A stretch of DNA of 17,382 bases, from contig JAKMEU010000046.1 in the NCBI GenBank assembly GCA_022425845.1, forward strand, positions 1 to 17,382, in the 5' to 3' direction. The notes beneath the pieces were generated by a model, which saw only the letters and a list, made by a program, of their open reading frames with translations, ran no database searches and was not told the DNA's origin. This stretch comes from Luminiphilus sp. GTDB taxonomy: Bacteria; Pseudomonadota; Gammaproteobacteria; Pseudomonadales; Halieaceae. Positions 8,652 through 15,395 of the stretch are shown here, piece by piece. The position numbers and the translations under genes are program-made. Within the stretch, counting starts at the first letter, position 1, and the number at the start of each line of letters is the position of its first letter.

Positions 8652-9146
8652 CTACGCTTTCTCAGGAGCCTCTTTTGCCCCTTTGGCGCCATCCAGCCGT
8701 GGCTGAACCCTCGCCCGATCAATCTGTTTAAGTGGCAGAAGGTAATCATGATCTTCAACCCTCACCACCACATCGTCACTCTCCAACCCCATCAACCAGC
8801 CGCGAAACCGCCGGCGACCCTCAAAAGGGAAGCGCAGCTTGACCTCAATGGGCTCTCCTACGTAGAGGAGATACTGCTCAGGCTTAAACAGCAGCCTGTC
8901 GATACCAGGCGAAGACACCTCAAGTGTGTATTCACCCGTAATGGGATCCTCAACATCGAGCACCCCACCTACATGCCGGCTGACGGTGGCACAATCATCT
9001 ACCGTCACACCCGACTCTGCCTCAATAAACAATCGCAGCGTCGGCCTTCGGTTTGGAGACAGGAGCTCTAGACCCCAAAGCTCAAAACCAAGTGATTGCA
9101 CCGTAGGTGTCAGCATCTCCCATAACCGCGTTTCTTTACCCGACAT
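8652..9146 (-). CDS. rimP: Ribosome maturation factor RimP
   Basis: RimP is needed for 30S maturation, acting early on the central pseudoknot region. From the ATG at 9146 (MSGKETRLWEML) the product has 164 residues, against 150 in E. coli, with the extra residues in a lysine/alanine-rich tail. Conserved blocks are LGFELWGLELL, GVTVDDCATVSRHVGGVLDV, DPITGEYTLEVSSPGIDRLL and a C-terminal SH3-like part. The frame stays open upstream to 9227, but that extension would translate the leader terminator and has no family counterpart, so I reject it. The only Shine-Dalgarno candidate is GGGG at 9157-9160, and it can be buried in a long-range stem described separately. Confidence 0.95.
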   Translation of the reverse strand: MSGKETRLWEMLTPTVQSLGFELWGLELLSPNRRPTLRLFIEAESGVTVDDCATVSRHVGGVLDVEDPITGEYTLEVSSPGIDRLLFKPEQYLLYVGEPIEVKLRFPFEGRRRFRGWLMGLESDDVVVRVEDHDYLLPLKQIDRARVQPRLDGAKGAKEAPEKA

Positions 9147-9181
9147 GCACGTCACGCCCCAATTACGTTTCCCACGGGTAC

Positions 9182-9204
9182 AAAAAAGCCCCAAACAGGG
9201 GCTT
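9182..9204 (-). terminator. Leader terminator between tRNA-fMet and rimP
   Basis: On the minus strand AAGCCCC (9204-9198), loop UGUUU, GGGGCUU (9192-9186) is followed by further U to 9182, giving six consecutive U. This is a textbook intrinsic terminator placed 39 bases after the tRNA-fMet 3' end and ahead of rimP. Because rimP to truB lie beyond with no other obvious promoter, it most likely works as an attenuator that sets the ratio of tRNA to operon mRNA. Terminators in the same leader are known for the E. coli metY-nusA operon. Confidence 0.85.
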
Positions 9205-9242
9205 AAACGTGACGTCAGCCCGAGCATCGGCCGACATCGATT

Positions 9243-9319
<77 letters not shown>

Positions 9320-9384
9320 TCAAAATCTGTTGTGACTACCCCTGTGACGAAGGCCTGCTAAACACGCCTCCTATGGTTGCCACC

Positions 9385-9405
9385 CTGAAGAGCCATACCC
9401 TTCAG
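9385..9405 (-). other. Hairpin in the tRNA-fMet transcript leader
   Basis: CTGAAG (9405-9400) and CTTCAG (9390-9385) form a perfect 6-bp stem with a 9-nt loop. It would lie within a few bases of the predicted 5' end of the transcript. It could protect the 5' end or position processing before RNase P cuts at the tRNA; no U tract follows, so it is not a terminator. Confidence 0.4.
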
Positions 9406-9417
9406 CAGAGGCGCAGG

Positions 9418-9446
9418 AGTATAGGGATGCGTGGGGCTTGCGTCAA
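9418..9446 (-). promoter_or_regulatory. Strong sigma70 promoter for tRNA-fMet and the rimP-nusA-infB operon
   Basis: On the minus strand TTGACG (9446-9441, five of six matches to TTGACA) and TATACT (9423-9418, five of six to TATAAT) are separated by exactly 17 bp. The bases after the -10 are CCTGCGCC, a GC-rich discriminator of the kind linked to stringent (ppGpp) control of stable RNA genes. Transcription would begin near 9411, about 90 bases before the tRNA. The match and context make this the main promoter of the operon. Confidence 0.85.
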
Positions 9447-9495
9447 CATGATAACGCGGCTATGGCAGGGGTTTATGGCGGGCGCTGGTGCCATT

Positions 9496-9525
9496 GACCC
9501 CCCTGGACTTTAAGCTAAGGGGGTC
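9496..9525 (-). terminator. Weak terminator-like hairpin at the kinase gene end
   Basis: GACCCCC (9525-9519) and GGGGGTC (9502-9496) pair over 7 bp around a 16-nt loop that includes the kinase stop codon. No U tract follows, so efficient intrinsic termination is doubtful. It may slow polymerase or act with Rho before the tRNA-fMet promoter. Confidence 0.3.
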
Positions 9526-11615
9526 CCTTGATGTTGCGGAAGCGACAGGGTAACCCTCGCCCCAAGTGCCGTGTTCTCCAACAGCAGGCTGCCGCCCATT
9601 TCACTGACGATACCCTCACTGTATGACAGCCCAAGACCCGTACCTTTTCCCGGCGGCTTGGTCGTGAAGAAGGGTTCCATCAGGCGCTCCATTAACTGAT
9701 CAGGAAATCCTGGACCGTTGTCGTCAACAATAATCTGGAAGGCGCCCTGGGCAGGGACCAGCCTGACGGAGATTTCTCCCCCCGAACGGCTCTCCAGAAT
9801 CGCATCGGCAGAATTATTGAGCAGATTGATTAGAACCTGTTCAAGCTGCGTCGGCGAGCCCAAAGGCAGCATGGGATCGTCGGAGAGTGATACCTTCAGG
9901 GCAACGCCCTTCAGCGTCAATTGATCTGCCAGTAGGTCGTATACCGTTTTAGCACTTTTATTCAGGTCGAATATCTCCAGTTCAGCGTCCTGTACACGAC
10001 CAAAGCTTTTCATCCCCGAAACCAACTTGTTAATACGCTCGATGACCTCATCCATCCGCGCCAATTTTTCCTGCAGGTAATCCATCTGTAGACCGTCGTT
10101 TTGGATCTTTCGATCTAAATTGGCCAAGGTCAGCCGCATGGCACCCAGGGGCTGGTTGATTTCATGAGCCAGTCCGGTGGCCATTTCGCCCAAAGAGGCC
10201 ATACGGCTCATCGCCTGAAGCTGGGATTCCCGGGTTCTTATCGCGGTAATGTCAGTAATGGTTGTCCACACCCCGCCCAACTGACCCCGCTCGTCAATGT
10301 AATCGGTAAAGCCAACCAGAAAGTAGTCCGACGGCTCACCGGAGTTCTCCAGCGTAATCTCTGTAAAGGCATCCTTGTTCTTACTCTCCTGAAGTTCGCC
10401 TTGAAGCGACGGATGCGCCTGCATCAAGGCATCCCAGGCGGGATTGGTCAGTACCGGTTCATCATCAAAATCTCGAGCCGCTATCGCCAGGGGCGTATGG
10501 TCCAGCAACGACCGCAGGCTTCGGTTGGCCGCTTCCAGCCTCGTATTTGCGCTGGCCACTTCCTGGGTGCGCAGCGTGACCTTTGACTCCAGCTTGGCCT
10601 GGACACTGGCCGCCGCCACAAGCTGCCGCATCAGCAGCATCAATCCGATCAGCGCCATACTGGAGACGATGATGAATTCGGCATCCGGCCCGTCTGTTGC
10701 TGATACGAGCAATACCGCAATGAACAGTGTTGCTACGGACAGGCTACTGGACCAACCCGTTATCCTGCCGGAGGCCTGCTGCTGCGGGCCTTCCTCACCT
10801 CCTGATTGGGGTGCCTGGTGGGGATACAGAGCAGTGAGGCCCATGGCGCAATTACCTGCTCCCGTTAAAACCGCAGTGCCAGCCAACAGCATCGGTTTGA
10901 AATCAGCCGACAAGTACAGCGCCATTCCGGCGCAGGCATCAGCCATGAAATACATCGCCAAGAGCCAGGTTATACCGTGTAGAAATGACCGCGGAACAGC
11001 AGGTGGCGGATTCATCAATAAAAGCATGAGCCCGATCAGCATGCTCAGGTCCAGAAGTGGATAGGCGAACTCCAGGAATAAATGGCCTTTTTGAGCATCG
11101 AAGTCACTGCTGACATCGCTTTTCAGAATCAATATCCAAACGACAGCGCTGAGGGACAAGATGGTGATGACCACATCGAGCAGCGGCACTCGCCAATCAA
11201 TACCGCTTAAGTTGGGAGCGCGAAGCTGCCAGAGAGCCATGAGCAAAATAACGTAGGACAGCAGCTGAAGGGCATCAGCCGCAGGGACCGTGATGGGATC
11301 ACCCGCTAACGGTACACCTGAAGATAACCCCGTTTCGGGAAACAGGGCGCTCCAGAGTCCCGCCGCGAAGAAGTCAAAGAGCCAGGATAAAAACAGATAC
11401 ACCCAGACCATCTGGGGCACGCCCCGAGTCGGGCGCAGTACGTTAAATCCAATAAAAACCAGGACGAGGAGCCGAGACACTACATTAGCCAAACTGGTGA
11501 CGCTGTTTAAACCAACGACAGCCGACCAAACAAAGCCAATAAAGATGGAAGAGACTAACAGTGCAGACAGTAGGGGGCGCCAAAATGGCTTCAAATACAT
11601 TCCCGTATCGCCCAT
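9510..11615 (-). CDS. Orphan membrane PAS sensor histidine kinase (HPK4-like)
   Basis: A 701-residue sensor kinase of unknown signal. The first 340 residues hold about ten hydrophobic helices (14-36, 44-60, 69-92, 113-131, 143-164, 184-201, 211-235, 241-264, 290-306, 313-336) with no large periplasmic domain, so the stimulus is probably in or near the membrane. A coiled coil (338-370) leads to a PAS domain (about 370-460), then a dimerisation domain with the H box GLAHEINQPLGA and phospho-acceptor H484. The ATPase domain has the N box INLLNNSADAI (N601), G1 DDNGPGFP (631-638) and the FFTTKPPGKGTGLGLS F/G2 region. HEINQPL with PFFTTK is typical of the DctB/FixL-type HPK4 group. All catalytic motifs are intact. 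No receiver domain or response regulator is in the window. ATG at 11615 has AGGAG seven bases upstream; a longer reading to 11654 lacks such support. Confidence 0.9.
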   Translation of the reverse strand: MGDTGMYLKPFWRPLLSALLVSSIFIGFVWSAVVGLNSVTSLANVVSRLLVLVFIGFNVLRPTRGVPQMVWVYLFLSWLFDFFAAGLWSALFPETGLSSGVPLAGDPITVPAADALQLLSYVILLMALWQLRAPNLSGIDWRVPLLDVVITILSLSAVVWILILKSDVSSDFDAQKGHLFLEFAYPLLDLSMLIGLMLLLMNPPPAVPRSFLHGITWLLAMYFMADACAGMALYLSADFKPMLLAGTAVLTGAGNCAMGLTALYPHQAPQSGGEEGPQQQASGRITGWSSSLSVATLFIAVLLVSATDGPDAEFIIVSSMALIGLMLLMRQLVAAASVQAKLESKVTLRTQEVASANTRLEAANRSLRSLLDHTPLAIAARDFDDEPVLTNPAWDALMQAHPSLQGELQESKNKDAFTEITLENSGEPSDYFLVGFTDYIDERGQLGGVWTTITDITAIRTRESQLQAMSRMASLGEMATGLAHEINQPLGAMRLTLANLDRKIQNDGLQMDYLQEKLARMDEVIERINKLVSGMKSFGRVQDAELEIFDLNKSAKTVYDLLADQLTLKGVALKVSLSDDPMLPLGSPTQLEQVLINLLNNSADAILESRSGGEISVRLVPAQGAFQIIVDDNGPGFPDQLMERLMEPFFTTKPPGKGTGLGLSYSEGIVSEMGGSLLLENTALGARVTLSLPQHQGTPLA

Positions 11616-11742
11616 GGCACCTCTCCTGTACCACGTAAGACAGCTGACTCCCACTCAGAGGTGGCGAATCGTCGATCCCCCTAGCAACAATGTAAACACC
11701 CACAGCGCCATGACGCAACTTCGCGGTGAAGGCGTTTAGACC

Positions 11743-11790
11743 GAAAGGGGCAATAGAAGGGGGCAATAGAAAGGGGCAATAAAAGGGGGT
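11743..11790. repeat. 13-bp G-rich tandem repeat, 3.7 copies
   Basis: On the plus strand the unit GAAAGGGGCAATA occurs at 11743-11755, 11756-11768 (GAAGGGGGCAATA) and 11769-11781, with a partial fourth copy (AAAGGGGGT) at 11782-11790. The period is exactly 13 bp. Each copy carries a run of four or five G. The array lies just beyond the tRNA-Leu terminator and about 125 bp upstream of the kinase start. The rest of the 223-bp gap (11616-11742) has only the kinase ribosome-binding site and no convincing promoter that I can see. Confidence 0.85.
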
Positions 11791-11796
11791 TTGGAT

Positions 11797-11826
11797 AAAA
11801 CAGGGGGCTCGCGGTTACGAGCCCCC
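11797..11826 (-). terminator. Intrinsic terminator after tRNA-Leu
   Basis: GGGGGCTCG (11826-11818), a 6-nt loop and CGAGCCCCC (11811-11803) form a perfect 9-bp GC-rich stem followed by TGTTTT on the minus strand. It starts 12 bases after the tRNA-Leu 3' end and should end the ftsH-to-leuU transcript, separating it from the kinase gene. Confidence 0.9.
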
Positions 11827-11838
11827 ATAGACTTTAGA

Positions 11839-11924
11839 TGGTGCGGAAGGCGGGACTTGAACCCGCACAGCCAATGGCCACTACCCCCTCAAGATAGCGT
11901 GTCTACCAATTCCACCACTTCCGC
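11839..11924 (-). tRNA. leuU: tRNA-Leu (GAG)
   Basis: An 86-base class II tRNA. GCGGAAG and CTTCCGC form the acceptor stem, A73-CCA is encoded, the D region reads TGGTGGAATTGGTAGACAC, and the anticodon loop TTGAGGG carries GAG. A variable arm and GGTTCAAGTCC T arm follow. It corresponds to E. coli leuU and sits six bases after the secG stop codon, so it is cut from the secG mRNA. Confidence 0.97.
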
Positions 11925-11930
11925 AAAAAC

Positions 11931-12353
11931 TCAACCCTCGGGTAAATCACTACCCGAGTCAACATCCTCAGTGCCAGTATCGTCGAGAGACGGTAAATCT
12001 CCCTCAAATGTCACGGCCGGAATATCACCCTCAGGCAGCTCCGAGACCGAACTGGAATCAACCGGAGTAACAATTGCTGCGTCCATAGGCAACTCAAAGC
12101 CAAGATCTTCCTCACCCGCCGTGCGACTGTCAGCAATCATGGCGAGTCCGAAGCTACTGGCGAAAAATCCCGCCACCAACCACGCCGTCAGTTTGGTTAG
12201 CAGATTGGCGCTGCCGACGCTGCCAAAAAGTGTCTGGGATCCACCTGCGCCAAAAGAAGCACCGATGTCTGCTCCCTTGCCCTGCTGCATCATGATCAAC
12301 CCGATAATACCCAAGGCTACCAGCAGGTGTACCACCAAAATAATCTGTTCCAC
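11931..12353 (-). CDS. secG: Protein translocase subunit SecG
   Basis: SecG is the small subunit of the SecYEG channel in the inner membrane and assists SecA-driven export. Two transmembrane helices (about 3-21 and 51-73) flank the conserved cytoplasmic loop MMQQGKGADIGASFGAG followed by LFGS. The product has 140 residues against 110 in E. coli; the difference is a tail from residue 81 with 18 Asp/Glu and no Lys, Arg or His in 60 positions. I start it at the GTG at 12353, which shares its first base with the tpiA stop (TAGTG) and has GGGAGG five bases upstream. The frame stays open to 12449, but that part overlaps tpiA and lacks family similarity. tRNA-Leu follows directly. Confidence 0.93.
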   Translation of the reverse strand: MEQIILVVHLLVALGIIGLIMMQQGKGADIGASFGAGGSQTLFGSVGSANLLTKLTAWLVAGFFASSFGLAMIADSRTAGEEDLGFELPMDAAIVTPVDSSSVSELPEGDIPAVTFEGDLPSLDDTGTEDVDSGSDLPEG

Positions 12354-13096
12354 TATGCCCTCCCAGCACCCATTGCACTGGCTATTTGCCAAAAACTTCC
12401 GGCGTCCAAAGATGCTCCGCCAACAAGAGCCCCGTCGATGTTGGGACACTGGAAAAGCTCGGCCGCATTTTCTGGTTTGACGCTGCCCCCGTAAACAATG
12501 GGGACGTCATTCCCCGCATCACCATACTGCTCATGCAAATGCGCGCGGATCACTGCATGCATACCGTCCGCCTGTTCAGGCGTCGCCACACGGCCGGTGC
12601 CTATCGCCCATACCGGCTCATAGGCCACCACAAGCTCTGCGGCAGGCACTTCCGCCAATGACGCCTGCAGTTGTCGACCCACCACAGCCTCATGCCCACC
12701 ACTTTCCCTGTTGTCGAGGGTCTCTCCGACACACACCACTGCCTTTATACCTGCAGCCGTAACCCGCCGGGCTTTGATCGCGACCTGCGCATCGCCTTCA
12801 CCATAAAGTGATCGTCGCTCAGAGTGGCCAACAAGTACGTAGCGACAACCCCAGTCGGCAAGCATATCCGCCGATACCTCACCCGTGAACGCGCCCTGAT
12901 CAGCCTCAGCGCAGTTCTGTGCACCGAGCACCATACCTGTCATGGCATCGGCTACCGCGGCGAGATACGGGTAAGGCGGGCAAATCACCGTGTCGACATG
13001 GCCCAACGGGGGTAATCTGTTCCACTGATCGACGAACTCCGCGACAGCCGCCGTGCTGCCGTGCATCTTCCAATTGGCAATCACCAACCCGGCCAT
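12353..13096 (-). CDS. tpiA: Triosephosphate isomerase
   Basis: TpiA interconverts dihydroxyacetone phosphate and glyceraldehyde 3-phosphate in glycolysis and gluconeogenesis. The 247-residue protein is of standard length. Active-site residues are N8 and K10 (ANWKMHG), H91 (VGHSERR) and E160 (AYEPVWAIGTG); the phosphate-binding YGGSVKPEN and GALVGGASL close the barrel. I use the ATG at 13096, with GGGAG eight bases upstream and MAGLVIANWK aligning to the family. A GTG at 13150 in the same frame would add 18 unconserved residues. The gene lies 78 bp after glmM and overlaps secG by one base. Its place between glmM and secG differs from E. coli. Confidence 0.97.
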   Translation of the reverse strand: MAGLVIANWKMHGSTAAVAEFVDQWNRLPPLGHVDTVICPPYPYLAAVADAMTGMVLGAQNCAEADQGAFTGEVSADMLADWGCRYVLVGHSERRSLYGEGDAQVAIKARRVTAAGIKAVVCVGETLDNRESGGHEAVVGRQLQASLAEVPAAELVVAYEPVWAIGTGRVATPEQADGMHAVIRAHLHEQYGDAGNDVPIVYGGSVKPENAAELFQCPNIDGALVGGASLDAGSFWQIASAMGAGRA

Positions 13097-13174
13097 CAAG
13101 TCTGCTCCCGCCAAATCAGGCGCGCGAGGATAGCTGAAGCCCTGCGCCACCGCAAGCCGGACCGCCGAAGCATC

Positions 13175-14515
13175 TCAGGCGTGGCGTATTGTGGCGGCAA
13201 CCCGCTCAGCAAAATCGGTGATCTCCGTGCGGTCTTCGCCTTCAACCATGACACGAATAACCGGTTCGGTACCAGAGGGCCTCAGCAACACCCTGCCCCT
13301 GCCAGCGAGTGACGTCTCAGCAGCCCTGCAGGCTTGCACCACGGGATTATCACCCTGCAAATCCAGACCGGAAGCCGGCGTTGGTACGTTGATCAGTACC
13401 TGGGGTAGCTTTTTCATGCCCGACCGCAGTTCTCTCAAAGTCTTTCCGCTGGCGACCAGCGCCCGAAGGACCTGCAACGCAGCAATGATGCCATCCCCCG
13501 TCGTCGTCACATCGCTGCAAATCAGATGCCCCGAGGACTCACCCCCCAACAGCCACCCTTCGGCAACCATACGTTCTCGGACATGACGGTCTCCGACCTT
13601 GGCCCGGGCCAGAAGCAGGCCCTGGTCCGCCAACGCGATTTCAAGCCCCATATTGGACATCTGCGTGCCCACCACACCGGCATCCGACTGCCCTGTTGCC
13701 AGTCGGTGCATGGCCAGTACGTAAAGCAGCTCATCGCCGTCCACCAGCGACCCATCGGCATCAATAAACAAAACGCGGTCACCGTCACCATCAAAGGCAA
13801 TCCCCAAATGGGCCCCTTCAGCAACAACCCGGTCGGCCAGCATATCTGTGGCAGTCGACCCCACACCCTCATTGATGTTGAAGCCGTCAGGGTTCGCGCC
13901 CACCACGCTCACCTCGGCGCCCAACTCCCTGAATACAGGCGGTGCCACGTGGTAGGTCGCCCCATGGGCACAATCGAGCACAATGCTCAGGCCGTTGAGG
14001 CTGTACTCGCTGGGCAAAGACGCTTTGCAAAACTCGATGTACCGACCGGCGGCATCATCGATACGACTGGCTTTACCCAGGTCGGAAGACTCAACTGTGA
14101 CCAGCGGTGTGTCCAATGCGGCCTCGATGGCCATCTCCAACTCGTCCGGGAGTTTTGTACCCGTCCCGGAGAAAAACTTGATCCCATTGTCATAGTAAGG
14201 ATTGTGTGACGCGCTAATCACTATCCCAACAGCAGCGTTCTGACTGCGGGTCATCATGGCGACCGCCGGTGTCGGGAGCGGTCCCAACAACTTCACATTC
14301 ACACCCGCCGCAACCAGGCCCGCTTCCAGTGCCGACTCAAACATGTATCCCGATACCCGGGTGTCTTTACCAATCAGGACGGATGCCTTCCCCTGGCTTC
14401 GCTCGGCAAATACGCGCCCGCAGGCCCAGCCAAGACGCAGCATGAAATCCGGCGTGATCGGCGACTCGCCGACACGGCCCCGGATACCATCAGTGCCAAA
14501 GTACTTCTTGTTCAT
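13175..14515 (-). CDS. glmM: Phosphoglucosamine mutase
   Basis: GlmM converts glucosamine 6-phosphate to glucosamine 1-phosphate, on the path to UDP-N-acetylglucosamine for peptidoglycan and lipopolysaccharide. The 446 residues match E. coli (445). Motifs run in order: the N-terminal FGTDGIRG, the phosphoserine loop ISASHNPYYDNG (S103), the metal-binding FDGDGDR (D242, D244, D246), the sugar-specificity loop GGESSGH and the phosphate-binding RPSGTEPVIRVMVEG. ATG at 14515 overlaps the folP stop in ATGA, and the Shine-Dalgarno sequence is weak, so translation is likely coupled to folP. Confidence 0.98.
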   Translation of the reverse strand: MNKKYFGTDGIRGRVGESPITPDFMLRLGWACGRVFAERSQGKASVLIGKDTRVSGYMFESALEAGLVAAGVNVKLLGPLPTPAVAMMTRSQNAAVGIVISASHNPYYDNGIKFFSGTGTKLPDELEMAIEAALDTPLVTVESSDLGKASRIDDAAGRYIEFCKASLPSEYSLNGLSIVLDCAHGATYHVAPPVFRELGAEVSVVGANPDGFNINEGVGSTATDMLADRVVAEGAHLGIAFDGDGDRVLFIDADGSLVDGDELLYVLAMHRLATGQSDAGVVGTQMSNMGLEIALADQGLLLARAKVGDRHVRERMVAEGWLLGGESSGHLICSDVTTTGDGIIAALQVLRALVASGKTLRELRSGMKKLPQVLINVPTPASGLDLQGDNPVVQACRAAETSLAGRGRVLLRPSGTEPVIRVMVEGEDRTEITDFAERVAATIRHA

Positions 14516-15384
14516 AGGGAAGATTCCGCCCAGGTCGTCACCATCGCGACTGCATCCATTGTCTCCACGACGTCATGCACTCTGAGGATACTGGCGCCAC
14601 CCACCAGTGCCAGCACAGCCAGCGCCAGACTGGCCGGCAACCGCTGTGCCATATCCCTCTCCAGGACCGAGGCTATCATGGACTTGCGCGATAACCCCGC
14701 GAGCACGGGGCGACCCAGTGCCACGATATCGGGTAAGTGCCGGAGTAGCGTGAAATTATGGGAGGGAGTTTTACCAAACCCGAATCCGGGATCATAGATA
14801 ATTTTATCCGCAGCAATTCCAGCAGCCTGGCAGCTTTGCCTGCGCTCCTCGAGAAACTTTGAAACCTCATCGACAACGTGGTGATAGTCGGGAGCCCGCT
14901 GCATGGTGTCGGGTTCACCCTGCATGTGCATCAGACATATAGGCAAACCTGTAGCGGCGGCTGCCTCCATGGCGCCTTCCCGGGTCAGGGCCCGTACGTC
15001 ATTGATCATGCCGATCCCGGCGGCGGCGCCGGCACGCATCACCGTGGCTGAACTGGAGTCGAGTGAAATGATCACGTCGAAACGCGGTCCGACGACTTCG
15101 ATCGCGCCCATGACGCGGTCAAGCTCTTCCTGCTCAGATACGGACGCCGCACCGGGTCGCGTGGATTCCCCACCAATATCGAGTAGGGATGCACCTGCCA
15201 TCACCATAGTCTCGGCGCTTCGACACAGCGCATCAGCGTCCAGGCGATCGTTCCGGAACAGCAGGCCGCCGTCTGAAAAAGAATCTGGGGTGATGTTCAA
15301 AATACCCATGACCCGGGGCGACGCCAGCGAAAGTGTTCGCCGCCCGCAGGCCAAAAGGGTAGGCGGTACGGCCTGCCCTGTCAT
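14512..15384 (-). CDS. folP: Dihydropteroate synthase
   Basis: FolP joins para-aminobenzoate to the pterin pyrophosphate in folate synthesis and is the target of sulfonamides. The 290 residues compare with 282 in E. coli. Conserved blocks are VMGILNITPDSFSDGG (metal-binding N30), DIGGESTRPGA, IINDVRAL-type MINDVRALT, CLMHMQGEPDTMQ, DPGFGFGKT and GLSRKSMI; all pterin-site residues that I can recognise are present. ATG at 15384 comes 11 bases after the ftsH stop, with no strong ribosome-binding site. Nothing in the sequence resembles the divergent plasmid-borne resistance forms. Confidence 0.97.
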   Translation of the reverse strand: MTGQAVPPTLLACGRRTLSLASPRVMGILNITPDSFSDGGLLFRNDRLDADALCRSAETMVMAGASLLDIGGESTRPGAASVSEQEELDRVMGAIEVVGPRFDVIISLDSSSATVMRAGAAAGIGMINDVRALTREGAMEAAAATGLPICLMHMQGEPDTMQRAPDYHHVVDEVSKFLEERRQSCQAAGIAADKIIYDPGFGFGKTPSHNFTLLRHLPDIVALGRPVLAGLSRKSMIASVLERDMAQRLPASLALAVLALVGGASILRVHDVVETMDAVAMVTTWAESSL

Positions 15385-15395
15385 GACCAGCTATA

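Noticed and set aside
8007..9071. 354-codon open frame on the plus strand opposite nusA and rimP
   Set aside because: It lies antisense to two genes with certain identity, has no recognisable domain or ribosome-binding site, and long antisense frames are expected from the codon bias of GC-rich genes.
9210..9217. Palindrome TGACGTCA as a transcription factor site
   Set aside because: It lies inside the transcribed leader, downstream of the promoter, and is better explained as one arm of the long-range RNA stem.
9147..9227. Upstream extension of rimP to 9227
   Set aside because: It would translate through the leader terminator and the extra residues have no counterpart in RimP; the ATG at 9146 aligns with the family.
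9361..9375. Perfect AGGAGG (minus strand, 9372-9367) in the tRNA-fMet leader, possible leader peptide
   Set aside because: The next possible start, GTG, is only one base away and no other start lies at workable spacing; the short frame ends within a few codons.
11791..12480. 229-codon plus-strand frame containing WCGRRDLNPH
   Set aside because: This is the familiar false protein from reading through the complement of a tRNA; the frame covers tRNA-Leu(GAG) and the antisense of secG.
13526..14209. 227-codon plus-strand frame opposite glmM
   Set aside because: Antisense to intact glmM, without motifs or start signals.
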